NCBI GenBank assembly: GCA_900545335.1
Contig: UQYP01000001.1
Location: 261,089 to 325,088 of the forward strand
DNA length: 64,000 bases
Reading direction: 5' to 3'
DNA from: an uncultured Sutterella sp.
Lineage (GTDB): Bacteria; Pseudomonadota; Gammaproteobacteria; Burkholderiales; Burkholderiaceae_F
Position numbers and translations under genes: made by a program. The notes under the pieces were generated by a model. That model did no database searches. It saw only the letters and a list, made by a program, of their open reading frames with translations, and was not told where the DNA came from. Positions 26,290 to 35,257 of the stretch are shown in pieces (the first letter of the stretch is position 1; every line of letters starts with the position of its first letter).

Positions 26290-26454
26290 AGCAAAAAAGA
26301 ACTGAATGCACGTTTTCGGTTTGCCCTGAGTTTCAGTGTTCTATCAGGGAATTCATGGATCGAGATTTTTCTTTGCAGCGCATACACTTACGCCTGTAAA
26401 TTTTTGTTCCTTTTTAATGTTTAACAATCTTTTCTAGACAAGGTAGCGGGTGCC

Positions 26455-28140
26455 ATGGATTGGTTTTATTCGCTTTTGACTGATACAAGTTCGATTGCTC
26501 ACACGGCTCTGGTTTATACCGCCATTATTACATTGGGTTTGGCTCTCGGGCGCGTTAAGGTGAAAGGAATCTCTCTGGGTGTGATCGGGGTTTTGTTTGT
26601 CGGCCTCTTTTTTGCACACTTCGGAGCGAAAGTCGATCCGGAAGTTTTAGGCTTTACCCGCGACTTCGGCCTCATTATCTTTATTTTCTTTGTCGGGCTT
26701 CAGGTCGGGCCGTCCTTTTTCTCATCGTTTAAAAGTGTCGGTCTGGTACTAAACGGTCTGATGCTGCTGACTGTTTTTGCCGGCATTGCCATCACAGTCA
26801 TTTTATTTTTCATCTTTCAGGATCAGATTTCTCTGGCCCAAATCCTGGGTGTTCACTACGGCTCCATTACCTGTACGCCGGGTTTGGGTGCGACAAAAGA
26901 AGCCTTGGCTGAAATGGGTTACCACGGAGAAGATATCGCGATCGGCTACGCCTGCGCCTATCCTTTGGGCTTGGTGACGATTATTGGCGTGGCTATTCTT
27001 TTGCGTGTGATGTTCCGAGTGGATTTGGCCGAAGAAGACAAGCATTGGGAAGATGAAGAAAAAGAAATTAATCAGGCCCCGGTGGTTTTCCACGTCTATA
27101 TCACTAACCATACGCTCGACGGTTTGACGATTCGTGAATGTCGGCGCCGGATTCCGCGTCCTTTCGTTTGTTCCCGACTTTTACATCGTGGGGAAATTTC
27201 GAGCCCCTTTGCCGACACGGTTTTGCACTATGGCGACACGATCCGCATTGTGGCTACGCCTGAACAAAAAATGGATATCGTGGCGGCTTTCGGTAAGGAA
27301 GACAAGCGCATTGACTTAGCCACTCAGCACTCGCCCATTGAACGTCAGCGCGTGATTGTGACTCGTGACTCGATGAATGGCCGTACGGTGGCCGATCTTG
27401 AATTTGCCGGTCAGGAAGGCGTTCATATTACGCGTATCTGGCGCGCTGGTATGGAACTTTTCCCGTACGCCAAAATGCATCTGCAGGTGGGCGATATTTT
27501 GCAGTGCGTCGGACCGATTGATGGCATTAAGCGCTTGGCAGGGATCGTCGGCAATCATCCGAAAGTGCTCGAGCAGCCGAATCTCGCCGCTATTTTCCTG
27601 GGTATTACCTGCGGTGTTTTGGTCGGTTCCATTCCGTTGCTGATTCCGGGTATGCCCACTCCCATTAAATTGGGTTTGGCGGGCGGTCCTTTGGTTATCT
27701 CCATTTTATTGGGCCGCTTCGGGGCATCGATGCATCTGGCCACTTACACCAGTAATGCAGCCAATTTAGCGGTGCGTGAAATCGGAATTTCGCTCTTTTT
27801 GGCCAGCGTCGGTCTCACAGCCGGGGGCACCTTTGTGGAAAGTCTTGTGGCAGGCAACGGCTTACTTTATGCCGGCATCGGTTTTTGTATTACCTTTATT
27901 CCTCAAATTCTCACCGGCATCGTCTCGCGCGTGTTCTTTAAACTGAATTACCATTCCATTCTCGGTTTATTGATCGGTGCCTGCACCAATTCGCCGATTT
28001 TGGCTTACGCAGCCTCATTGTCCGAAAAAAGTGCAACGGCGGTTGCCTATTCCACGGTCTATCCTTTGGCGATGTTCTTACGTGTGGTCACCGGACAAGT
28101 CATCTTGGTCTTCATGTGGTCGTACGTGACTTTGGTTTAA
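26455..28140 (+). CDS. AspT/YidE-type transporter with two RCK_C domains
   Basis: 561-residue inner-membrane protein of the AspT-YbjL-YidE family (aspartate:alanine exchanger type). The layout is characteristic: five or so hydrophobic segments (about residues 10-190), with GLQVGPSFFSSFK and the YGSITCTPGLGATKEALAEMG signature, then two soluble TrkA/RCK_C-like domains (about 200-375), then a second membrane half repeating the GxxT motif around GACTNSPILAYAASL. Relatives exchange aspartate for alanine or export succinate. In this dicarboxylate-rich region an aspartate or succinate role is attractive but unproven. Confidence 0.85.
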   Translation: MDWFYSLLTDTSSIAHTALVYTAIITLGLALGRVKVKGISLGVIGVLFVGLFFAHFGAKVDPEVLGFTRDFGLIIFIFFVGLQVGPSFFSSFKSVGLVLNGLMLLTVFAGIAITVILFFIFQDQISLAQILGVHYGSITCTPGLGATKEALAEMGYHGEDIAIGYACAYPLGLVTIIGVAILLRVMFRVDLAEEDKHWEDEEKEINQAPVVFHVYITNHTLDGLTIRECRRRIPRPFVCSRLLHRGEISSPFADTVLHYGDTIRIVATPEQKMDIVAAFGKEDKRIDLATQHSPIERQRVIVTRDSMNGRTVADLEFAGQEGVHITRIWRAGMELFPYAKMHLQVGDILQCVGPIDGIKRLAGIVGNHPKVLEQPNLAAIFLGITCGVLVGSIPLLIPGMPTPIKLGLAGGPLVISILLGRFGASMHLATYTSNAANLAVREIGISLFLASVGLTAGGTFVESLVAGNGLLYAGIGFCITFIPQILTGIVSRVFFKLNYHSILGLLIGACTNSPILAYAASLSEKSATAVAYSTVYPLAMFLRVVTGQVILVFMWSYVTLV

Positions 28141-28153
28141 GGATTAGCTGAAA

Positions 28154-28183
28154 GACTCGGTCATTCGGTGGATTGGCCGAGTC
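28154..28183 (+). terminator. Weak hairpin after the AspT-type gene
   Basis: GACTCGG (28154-28160) pairs with CCGAGTC (28177-28183); the following ATTTCGC is a poor T tract. Confidence 0.4.
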
Positions 28184-28219
28184 ATTTCGCATTAAGATAG
28201 AGAAAAAGCGAGGTGCCCG

Positions 28220-28975
28220 ATGAAAATTTCGATGATCTACTTCAGCGCGGCAGGTCATACCTTAAAGGTTGTCCGTCATATCGCCGAGCAAATGGGCGGT
28301 GTCGATCGTGTTGTTGATTTATCCGATCCTTTCCTTAAAGAAGTCGCTTTCGGTAAAAATGAGCGGGTTATTGTGGCCTGTCCTGTTTACGGTGGTCGCA
28401 TTCCGAGCCTCGTTGTTGAACGAATTCAAAAAGTCAGTTTTGATTCAACGCTTGTTGTAACGCTTGTCACCTACGGCAACAGAGCTTATGAAGATGCGCT
28501 TTTAGAGTTAAACGATACGGTTTTAGCCAGAGGTGCCATTCCTGTTGCGAGCGCAGCGATTGTGACTCAGCACTCAATGGTCCCTTCTGTGGCAGCCAAT
28601 CGGCCGACAGAGGTGGATTATCAGAATTTATCCGTTTTTGCGCGTTTTGCTTTGCAGAAATTTGAAGAGGTGCATCCGGTACCGGTTCAGGTGCCGGGCA
28701 ATCGCCCGTACAGAGATTGGAGCAAGATGCCGGTGACGCCGGTCGTCAGCAATCGGTGCGTGAAGTGCGGACTGTGTATTCAGCGCTGCCCGACCATGGC
28801 GATCTGGATTACCGATCCCAAGAAAACGGATCCTTCCAAATGCATTTTGTGTATGCGCTGCATTTCTCTTTGTCCGCAAGGGGCGAGAAGTCTGCCTGCA
28901 GCTGCTCAGGAAGCCATTGAGAAAAAACTCGCTCCCGTCGCTAAATTGGTGCGCGAGAATGAGTTTTTCTTCTGA
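28220..28975 (+). CDS. EFR1-type flavodoxin-ferredoxin fusion protein
   Basis: 251-residue electron-transfer protein. The N-terminal flavodoxin-like domain (about 1-150) starts with the FMN-binding loop FSAAGHTLKVV and contains VACPVYGGRIP. The C-terminal part (about 175-225) has two 4Fe-4S motifs, CVKCGLCIQRCP and CILCMRCISLCP. This is the organisation of the EFR1 family found in strict and facultative anaerobes, whose partners are mostly unknown. It converges with phnX, leaving only 12 bases between stops. Confidence 0.85.
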   Translation: MKISMIYFSAAGHTLKVVRHIAEQMGGVDRVVDLSDPFLKEVAFGKNERVIVACPVYGGRIPSLVVERIQKVSFDSTLVVTLVTYGNRAYEDALLELNDTVLARGAIPVASAAIVTQHSMVPSVAANRPTEVDYQNLSVFARFALQKFEEVHPVPVQVPGNRPYRDWSKMPVTPVVSNRCVKCGLCIQRCPTMAIWITDPKKTDPSKCILCMRCISLCPQGARSLPAAAQEAIEKKLAPVAKLVRENEFFF

Positions 28976-28987
28976 AGCGATTAAGAA

Positions 28988-29782
28988 TTAGGCCTCTTCG
29001 CCTTGTTCAATTGCTTCGATTAAGCCCGGCAGTTCGCTCATGGTGTCGATCACAAAATCGGCACCATTGGCAAAGAACGTTTCACGGGCCTTCTTGCGAA
29101 GTGAGAAGCGCTCCATGTCGCTGAGCTTATCCCAAGAGGTTCTATCGAGACCGATCACGGAGCTGCCTTCAACGACACCAACCGTGATGAGCCCTGCGTT
29201 TTTACCTTCACGCATGTCGGAGACCGTATCGCCCACTTTGACAATACGGCGAACGTCCTGCAGACCCAGGCGACGCATGTTTTCAAACACCATGTAAGGC
29301 CACGGGCGGCCAAAGCCGTTGGTGTCGTCAGCCGTAACGAGCATATCGGGCTGATAGCCTGCTTTGGCAGCTTCAGGTGCCACGACTTCCATCATAGAAG
29401 AGGTAAAACCCGTGGTGGAGCCGATTTTGATGCCTTTTTCGCGTAAAGCGGCAACCGCTTCCAGTACACCGGGTTTGATGTCACAGTGCTGAGGCAAAAC
29501 AGCCATTAATGCGGGTTCAAAATCAGCATAAAGCGCTTCCACATCGTCGGCATTGGGCGCACGGTTGTAGTGTTCCTGCCAGGCCTTTTCAATTCGCGGC
29601 ATACGCAGCATCGTGCGGATGTGATCGCGTTTGAGTAACCCCATCGGAGCGCGGGTTTCTTCGTCGGTGACTTCGACGCCTGCGCGGCGGAAAGCCTCCA
29701 TAAAGGCGCTTACCGGGCTTGCGGAGCCGAAATCAACCGTTGTGCCGGCCCAGTCAAAAATGACAGCTTCAATCTTAGGCAT
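28988..29782 (-). CDS. phnX: Phosphonoacetaldehyde hydrolase PhnX
   Basis: HAD-superfamily enzyme cleaving the C-P bond of phosphonoacetaldehyde to acetaldehyde and phosphate. The nucleophile motif is FDWAGTTVDFGS (Asp12), typical of PhnX rather than other HAD enzymes; GLLKRDHIR carries the Schiff-base lysine (about Lys53), and KVGDTVSDMREGKNAG is HAD motif IV. 264 residues is standard. It overlaps the end of phnW by eight bases and completes the 2-aminoethylphosphonate pathway. Confidence 0.95.
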   Translation of the reverse strand: MPKIEAVIFDWAGTTVDFGSASPVSAFMEAFRRAGVEVTDEETRAPMGLLKRDHIRTMLRMPRIEKAWQEHYNRAPNADDVEALYADFEPALMAVLPQHCDIKPGVLEAVAALREKGIKIGSTTGFTSSMMEVVAPEAAKAGYQPDMLVTADDTNGFGRPWPYMVFENMRRLGLQDVRRIVKVGDTVSDMREGKNAGLITVGVVEGSSVIGLDRTSWDKLSDMERFSLRKKARETFFANGADFVIDTMSELPGLIEAIEQGEEA

Positions 29783-30893
29783 GATTTACCTCATTCAAAT
29801 AGTCTTTAAAAATAGCCAGCACGCGTTTGACGTCTTCTTCATAAATTTCACCGATATTGCCCAAGCGGAACGTATCACGTTCGGTGAGTTTGCCCGGATA
29901 AATGACATAACCGTGAGTCTTCAAATAGTCATACATACCGGCAAAGGTGAAGTTGGCGTTTTCCGGATAGAAGAACGTCGTGATGATGGGACCTTGGTGA
30001 GACGCATCGATATAGGCTTCAAAACCGAGTTCTTTCATGCCGTCTCTGAGCATTTGGTTGCACTTGGCGTAGCGGGCATTGCGCACGGCGATGCCGCCTT
30101 CTTGCTTGAGTTCCGAGATTGCGAGATGGAAAGCCGCGACAACATGAGTCGGAGAGGTAAAGCGCCACTTACCGCCGTCTTTTTCCATGACTCGCCATTG
30201 ATCATAGAGATCAAGTGACAAAGAGCGGGCATTGCCTTTGCTGGCCTGAAGTTTTTCGATGCGGGCAATAATAAAGGAAAAGCCCGGTACGCCCTGGATA
30301 CATTTGTTGGCAGAGGAAACCAGAAAATCAATACCGATTTCAGGCACATTGATATCCACACCGCCAAAGGAGCTCATGGCGTCAACAATAAACGTTTTGC
30401 CTGCAGCCTTTACAACAGCGCCCACAGCGGCAATATCATTCAAAATGCCCGTAGTGGTTTCGCTGTGAACCATAGCGACCATCGTGACATCGGGGTTGAC
30501 TTTGAGGAAGGATTCGACTTCCTTAGCATCCGGGATGCTGTCCCAGGCAAAGTCTAAACGCTTGAAATGAATGCGGTGATAAGTGAGAATTTGGCACATG
30601 CGTTCTGTATATGCGCCGTTTACAAGAACCAGTACGCAATCGTTTTCCCCCGGAACGGAAGACAAAACGGATTCCACACCGAAAGTACCGCTGCCTTGCA
30701 TCAAAACAGTGGTGTACTCTTTGGAATCAGCGTGAGCCAGTTCCAGCAAAGAAGAACGAACTTCCTGTGTCATGTCTTTATAGTCTTTATCCCACGTGCA
30801 GCGGTCTACCAGCATTTCGGTGCGAACCGTCAGGGAAGTGGTCAAAGGACCGGGAGTCAGCAATTTGTAGGTATTAGGATCTTGCATAGTCAT
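29775..30893 (-). CDS. phnW: 2-Aminoethylphosphonate-pyruvate transaminase PhnW
   Basis: Pyridoxal-phosphate aminotransferase converting 2-aminoethylphosphonate and pyruvate to phosphonoacetaldehyde and alanine. KLLTPGPLTTS lies at the start, MQGSGTFGVESVL near residue 62 contacts the cofactor, DAMSSFGGVDI (about 168) holds the PLP-binding aspartate and VSSANKCIQGVPGFSF the Schiff-base lysine. ATG 30893 (or 30887) is the likely start, because the frame upstream of it runs into the terminator hairpin at 30916-30940. About 372 residues, normal for PhnW. Confidence 0.94.
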   Translation of the reverse strand: MTMQDPNTYKLLTPGPLTTSLTVRTEMLVDRCTWDKDYKDMTQEVRSSLLELAHADSKEYTTVLMQGSGTFGVESVLSSVPGENDCVLVLVNGAYTERMCQILTYHRIHFKRLDFAWDSIPDAKEVESFLKVNPDVTMVAMVHSETTTGILNDIAAVGAVVKAAGKTFIVDAMSSFGGVDINVPEIGIDFLVSSANKCIQGVPGFSFIIARIEKLQASKGNARSLSLDLYDQWRVMEKDGGKWRFTSPTHVVAAFHLAISELKQEGGIAVRNARYAKCNQMLRDGMKELGFEAYIDASHQGPIITTFFYPENANFTFAGMYDYLKTHGYVIYPGKLTERDTFRLGNIGEIYEEDVKRVLAIFKDYLNEVNHA

Positions 30894-30915
30894 TTTGTTT
30901 TTCAAAAAAAGTATT

Positions 30916-30940
30916 GCGGGACGACCGTCATTCGTCCCGC
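30916..30940 (-). terminator. Internal terminator between phnS and phnW
   Basis: Read on the minus strand, GCGGGACGA and TCGTCCCGC form a 9-base-pair stem with a 7-base loop, followed by AATAC and seven T. It lies between two genes of one operon, so it likely works as a partial terminator that makes the binding-protein mRNA more abundant than phnWX. Confidence 0.75.
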
Positions 30941-30962
30941 GGTTTTTCAAATTAACGAGAAA

Positions 30963-31982
30963 TTACTTGTTTTGGCCCTTAACCAACTTTTGGTGGGCAG
31001 CCAACAATTCAACCGTCAAAGGTTCTTTGTAAAGCTGGGGATTGGCGGGTTTGTTTTCGGCAGAAACCGTTTCACCCTTGTACAAAGCAACCGGGTAGTA
31101 CTTCAACAATTCAGCACGGCCTTTCGTGATGATCGTTTCGGCCATCTTTTGAGCGTTGGGATTGGTCTTGTCGCCCTTGTCAACGACAGCAACGGCTTCC
31201 TGGAGTTGGAAGTTGCCTTCGGTCGGGTCAATGAAGTCAATGGGCAAGCCCTTGGCCTTATCGGCCACAGCTTGGTGACGAAGACCGAAGCCCAGTGCCA
31301 CTTCACCGGCACGCAGCTTCTTCAAAGGAGCGGAACCGGATTTTTCCAAGTGAGCGCCTGCGTTCTTTTCAATGGCAGCGATCGTCTTGGCACCCTGTTC
31401 TTCACCTTCGGCAGACAAAACGGCCTGAGTCATCAACCAAGAGGTGGAAGAGCCCATGATATCCGGCACAGAAATGTGGCCGGCGTATTCGGGCTTAGCC
31501 AAATCGGCGATAGCCTTCGGAGCGGGCAGACCGGAAGACTTCAAAACTTCAGTATTCACAAACAAAGCACCGGTATTACCCAAAATCGGAGCGTAGTAAG
31601 ACGGAGTCGGGTTAACCGTGTCAACCTTGAACTTCAAATCTTGGAACATCTTGTTTTTGGCTTGGAAGCTGTCCAAATAGTAGGTGCTGATGGTCACCAG
31701 GTCAGCTTCGATGTTTTTACCTTCGGCAGCAATCTTGCCGCCCAGTTCGGACGTACCGAACGATTGCATCAGGTAAGTGCCCTTAAAGCCGTTGTTGTCC
31801 AGAGCGTTTTTCATCGCTTGCTGAGCTTCTTCGTCGGCGTTGGTGTAGATCACCACTTGTTTGGCCGGTTCGGAAGCAGCGGCAGTCTTCTTGGTTTCTG
31901 TCGAACCGTTATCGCTACAGGCCGTTAAGCCCAAGACGCCGGCGGTTAAAACCGAGAGGGAAAGAGCAGAGATGCGTTTCAT
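30963..31982 (-). CDS. phnS: 2-Aminoethylphosphonate ABC transporter, binding lipoprotein
   Basis: Extracellular-solute-binding protein of the iron/phosphonate class (339 residues). The first 22 residues are a lipoprotein signal with lipobox LTAC, followed by a low-complexity linker. The mature domain begins VVIYTNADEEAQQAMKNAL and contains SYYAPILGNTGALFVN and SGSAPLKKLRAGEVALGFG. Placed behind the permease and ATPase genes and before phnWX, it is most simply PhnS of the PhnSTUV importer. Periplasmic, membrane-anchored. Ligand assignment rests on context. Confidence 0.87.
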   Translation of the reverse strand: MKRISALSLSVLTAGVLGLTACSDNGSTETKKTAAASEPAKQVVIYTNADEEAQQAMKNALDNNGFKGTYLMQSFGTSELGGKIAAEGKNIEADLVTISTYYLDSFQAKNKMFQDLKFKVDTVNPTPSYYAPILGNTGALFVNTEVLKSSGLPAPKAIADLAKPEYAGHISVPDIMGSSTSWLMTQAVLSAEGEEQGAKTIAAIEKNAGAHLEKSGSAPLKKLRAGEVALGFGLRHQAVADKAKGLPIDFIDPTEGNFQLQEAVAVVDKGDKTNPNAQKMAETIITKGRAELLKYYPVALYKGETVSAENKPANPQLYKEPLTVELLAAHQKLVKGQNK

Positions 31983-32000
31983 ACAGTTAACTCCTTGATA

Positions 32001-33716
32001 CTAGATCGATTGACTCGCTTTTCGAGCCGTAAGTGATTGCAAAAAGTGATTCAATTTGGCCAATAAACCTTGACCCTGGTTGTTTTGAGCGTAGTTGCTA
32101 AGCGCATCGAAGATGAGCTTGGCAGCCACATTGGTAAGAAATACGAGCAGGGACAAAACAAAGATTTCTTCAAATTTTTCAAAGTATTGAAGCTCTTTAA
32201 TCTTTGTCGTCAAAAGCATTGTTCTGGCGCCTGTGAGGAACACCACCGCACTGATCGTGACCATGGCGCTCACGAAGAAGTATTGGAACATCTGCAAAAG
32301 CGTCGGCAGAGAGTTCGGTACGATCACGCGAGAAACGGTCTTAATCCAAGAGTCACCCATCAGAGCACCGGTTGTTTCCCAGCCGGCATTCATCTTCGAG
32401 AGCGCTGATGTAGCCATCATGTAAGGCGTCGTGAAGAAGTGCACGAGGTTAGCCAGAACCAAAATCGTGAAGGTATTGGCTAAGGGCGTTCCGCTCATCG
32501 CAAAGAGAAAACCGATACCAAGCACCATACCCGGAACAGTATTGGTGATCATGGCAAAGGAGTCCATCGTCGTCTGACACCAAGCGGGCAGTTGCGAGCG
32601 GGCTTTCACAAGGGCTGCGGCGTAGCAGAAAATCGTGCCCACGGCGGCCGAGACGAGCGCCACACCGATAGAGTGTTCGTAGACTTGCCAGATGGAGCTG
32701 TCACTGATAATGCGGGTGATCACGTCCAATGTGAAGTACGGCTGATAGGGCCATTGCTTGACAAAGGGAACGACAAACATCACAACAAAGACCGAGAGCA
32801 AGGCAAGAGAAATCAGTCCGTAGTACACGAGGTAGAGAGCGTCTCTTACAGGATTAACGGAGACTTCAGCCTTGGAAATCTTGTTGTAGCGGAAGTTGAA
32901 GCGGTCAACCCAGCGAAGCATTACAACGGAGGCTACGGAGGGAACGAGCATTGCCATGGCAATCACAGCGCCTTCACCGAAATTGGGGATCGCACCCATC
33001 ATTGTGGTGTAGAGCTGAGTAGCGATCACTTCATATTCACCGGCAATGGAAACCGGAATACCGAAGTCGGTAAATGAGAGGAAAAAGCTCAAAATAAAGG
33101 CTGACAATAAAGAACCCACAACAGGACGGACTGCAGTCATGTAGAAAGTCTGCGTGGGGCTGTCACCCATGAGTTTGGAGACCGTGATGAAGTTGCGGTC
33201 AACGTAGAAAAGGGCGTTGTAAAGAATGAGAAACGCCGGCGGCAGCGTGTAGATTACGTCTGCAATCAACAATCCCCAGAAACCGTAAATCGAAAAGGGC
33301 GGAGGTGCAAGAAGCTGACTCACTAAGCCCAAACGGCCGAAGGAATAGATCACCGCAAAACCGTAGGTAATGGACGGTAAAAAGAGCGGCAGCAACACAA
33401 TGATTTGAATAACCTTTTTGATGCTCGGGCGAATACGGGAGAAGTGAAGTCCGTAGGCGCAGAAAAAGGCCATCACTGTAGCAATGGCAGCTGAGATGCC
33501 GGAGACGGTGAAGCTGTTGCCCAATGCGGTCCAAAAGCTTTGATGGCTCAGCAAAGACGTGTAGTTGCTGAAACCCAAGCCGCCGTCTTTAGTCAAAACG
33601 GATTGAAAAAGCACGCAGCCAAGGGGGTAGAGCAGGATGGCTGCCAGTGTCAAAGTAATGAGGATATAAAGAACCTTGAGTTCCTTTTGTCCCTTACCGA
33701 ACAGAGTGCTCAACAT
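32001..33716 (-). CDS. Fused ABC permease (PhnU-PhnV type)
   Basis: 571-residue inner-membrane protein with two binding-protein-dependent permease domains in one chain, each of about six membrane helices (about residues 15-270 and 295-550). The two EAA-type loops are visible as VSKLMGDSPTQTFYMTAVRPV near 195 and TTGALMGDSWIKTVSRVIVPN near 460. In Salmonella the equivalent PhnU and PhnV are separate, so this is a natural fusion of the FbpB type. It lies 14 bases after phnT and 18 before phnS. Confidence 0.87.
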   Translation of the reverse strand: MLSTLFGKGQKELKVLYILITLTLAAILLYPLGCVLFQSVLTKDGGLGFSNYTSLLSHQSFWTALGNSFTVSGISAAIATVMAFFCAYGLHFSRIRPSIKKVIQIIVLLPLFLPSITYGFAVIYSFGRLGLVSQLLAPPPFSIYGFWGLLIADVIYTLPPAFLILYNALFYVDRNFITVSKLMGDSPTQTFYMTAVRPVVGSLLSAFILSFFLSFTDFGIPVSIAGEYEVIATQLYTTMMGAIPNFGEGAVIAMAMLVPSVASVVMLRWVDRFNFRYNKISKAEVSVNPVRDALYLVYYGLISLALLSVFVVMFVVPFVKQWPYQPYFTLDVITRIISDSSIWQVYEHSIGVALVSAAVGTIFCYAAALVKARSQLPAWCQTTMDSFAMITNTVPGMVLGIGFLFAMSGTPLANTFTILVLANLVHFFTTPYMMATSALSKMNAGWETTGALMGDSWIKTVSRVIVPNSLPTLLQMFQYFFVSAMVTISAVVFLTGARTMLLTTKIKELQYFEKFEEIFVLSLLVFLTNVAAKLIFDALSNYAQNNQGQGLLAKLNHFLQSLTARKASQSI

Positions 33717-33730
33717 TGAAGGACTCCTCT

Positions 33731-34552
33731 TTAGGCTACGGCCTGACCGAACTCTTGAAAGGGTTGCGGTTTGGCAATGCGAGAAGACGCAGGGATTGTC
33801 TGCGGCAGGCTTTCACTGAAAAGCTTCAGAATGTTGGTGCGCTTGATATTGAGCTGCGACAAAATGAACTGACGGATGAAATCGTTTGCCGGATTGCTGA
33901 TAATCGTCTGCGGATCGGCAAATTGAGCGATTTTGCCTTCATTGATGATGAGAACACGATCGGAAAGCGTGAGAGCTTCTTCAGGGTCGTGCGTGACGAT
34001 GAGCGTCGTCAATTTATATTGACGGGCAACCGTGCGGATACGTTCTTTAATCGATTCCTTGATGATGCCGTCCAGGGCGGAAAGCGGTTCGTCCAAGAGC
34101 AAAAGACGGGGTTTGAGAACCAAAGTACGGGCGATGGCCACACGTTGCTTTTGACCGCCTGAGAGTTCATCAATTCGTTGTTCAAGATGCTTTCTTAAAC
34201 CCAAAAGATCAATGAGTTCTTCCACTTCTTTGGGTGTTGAGGCATTGGGATTGTTTCTTAAACCGTAGAGGATATTTTCACGGGCATTTAAATTGGGGAA
34301 AAGAGCAAAGTCTTGGAAAACAATATTAAATCCGCGATCCTTCATGGACACGTGGCTCAAATCTTCACCGTCCAAAACCAATTGACCTTCGGTTAAGTCG
34401 GTGAGACCCAAAATTAGATTCAACAGCGTGGTCTTGCCGCAGCCGGAGGGACCTAAAATGGAAACAATTTCCCCTTTATTAATATTCAAAGAAATATCGG
34501 AGAGAATTTGACGATCTCCGAAACGTTTCGAAATATGACGCAATTCGAGCAT
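33731..34552 (-). CDS. phnT: 2-Aminoethylphosphonate ABC transporter ATPase
   Basis: ABC ATPase of 273 residues. Walker A is GPSGCGKTTLLN (about 35-46), the signature is LSGGQKQRVAIART (about 134-147), Walker B is LLLLDEPLSALD and the switch histidine is in IVTHDPEEAL. The region past about residue 210 is shorter than the TOBE domain of MalK-like ATPases. First gene of the phnT-UV-S-W-X operon, with PHO-box-like repeats 59-87 bases upstream. Confidence 0.87.
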   Translation of the reverse strand: MLELRHISKRFGDRQILSDISLNINKGEIVSILGPSGCGKTTLLNLILGLTDLTEGQLVLDGEDLSHVSMKDRGFNIVFQDFALFPNLNARENILYGLRNNPNASTPKEVEELIDLLGLRKHLEQRIDELSGGQKQRVAIARTLVLKPRLLLLDEPLSALDGIIKESIKERIRTVARQYKLTTLIVTHDPEEALTLSDRVLIINEGKIAQFADPQTIISNPANDFIRQFILSQLNIKRTNILKLFSESLPQTIPASSRIAKPQPFQEFGQAVA

Positions 34553-34610
34553 GGAATCAGAACTCCTATCAATAATGGGTGAAATTATTGAAGGGACTTA
34601 TGAAAGGATT

Positions 34611-34639
34611 TCGACACTTTGATGAAGATTTTGTGACAA
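34611..34639 (-). promoter_or_regulatory. PHO-box-like repeats upstream of phnT
   Basis: On the minus strand three 7-base units follow one another at 11-base spacing: TTGTCAC (34639-34633), TCTTCAT (34628-34622) and GTGTCGA (34617-34611). The PhoB consensus is two CTGTCAT-like units with 4-base spacers. A possible -10 CATAAG lies eight bases downstream (34602-34597), as in PhoB-activated promoters without a -35. Suggests induction by phosphate limitation. Confidence 0.55.
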
Positions 34640-34717
34640 TGAAAAATAAAAAAAGAAAACGAAAATATTAAAAACCTTTAAAAACAATGAGATATAACTT
34701 ATTTTCTGAATTAAATT

Positions 34718-34735
34718 TTGTCATTAAAGTGTCAT
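34718..34735 (+). promoter_or_regulatory. Second PHO-box-like repeat, opposite orientation
   Basis: TTGTCAT-TAAA-GTGTCAT matches the PhoB 7-4-7 pattern well, but it points away from phnT, towards the 3' end of ridA. It may be an auxiliary site or chance in this AT-rich spacer (34553-34837). Confidence 0.35.
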
Positions 34736-34789
34736 TTTTTAATAAACGTAACGTTTAAAAGCTGATTTTTGAAAAAAAACAGGCATAAA

Positions 34790-34815
34790 AAAAGTCGGTT
34801 TTCAGACCGACTTTT
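34790..34815 (-). terminator. Terminator of ridA
   Basis: AAAAGTCGGT (34790-34799) and ACCGACTTTT (34806-34815) form a 10-base-pair stem; read on the minus strand it ends in a run of seven T, 22 bases after the ridA stop. Confidence 0.88.
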
Positions 34816-34837
34816 AAGAGGTTGATTTTTTTAATGA

Positions 34838-35218
34838 TTAGTCGTCAATTTCAGCAATCGCCTCGATTTCAACCAGACAACCAAAATGCAAATCCGTGGT
34901 GGAAACAACTACGCGTCCGGGCTTATGATCACCGAAAAATTCAGCATAGACCTCATTGATGGGACCCCAGTACTGAACGCTGGGTGTGTAGACTCGGCAA
35001 AACACCACCTGATCACGTCTTACGCCGGCTTCTTTTAAAACCCGGTCAACGTTATTTAACGCCAGGCGGGTGTGGTCTTTAATGTCTCCCTTGCAAACTT
35101 CTCGGGTATCCGGGTCAATGGAGAGTTGCCCTGAGACGTAAAGCATGCCTTTGGAGATGACTCCTGCACTGTAATGGCCTTTATTTTCACCTTTAAACGG
35201 GGGACAGACTAATTTCAT
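34838..35218 (-). CDS. RidA-family (YjgF/YER057c/UK114) protein
   Basis: 126-residue member of the Rid family, trimeric enzymes that hydrolyse reactive enamine/imine intermediates of PLP enzymes. Supporting features are GHYSAGVISKGMLYVSGQL near residue 14, PGRVVV with the conserved arginine near residue 101, and EIEAIAEID at the C-terminus. It lies behind a LysR gene on the same strand (39-base gap) and close to the phn operon; a link to PhnW is possible but it has its own terminator. Confidence 0.87.
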   Translation of the reverse strand: MKLVCPPFKGENKGHYSAGVISKGMLYVSGQLSIDPDTREVCKGDIKDHTRLALNNVDRVLKEAGVRRDQVVFCRVYTPSVQYWGPINEVYAEFFGDHKPGRVVVSTTDLHFGCLVEIEAIAEIDD

Positions 35219-35257
35219 TTTTTTCTCCGGTTAATTACTTAAAAGCTCAGCGAAAAA

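Noticed and set aside
30567..31928. Long plus-strand open frame of about 450 codons opposite phnW and phnS
   Set aside because: It lies antisense to two well-supported genes, has no ribosome site or family features, and its composition is explained by codon bias of the minus-strand genes.
34718..34735. Plus-strand PHO-box-like repeat as the main phn operator
   Set aside because: Good pattern match but oriented away from phnT; the minus-strand repeats at 34611-34639 fit the operon better.
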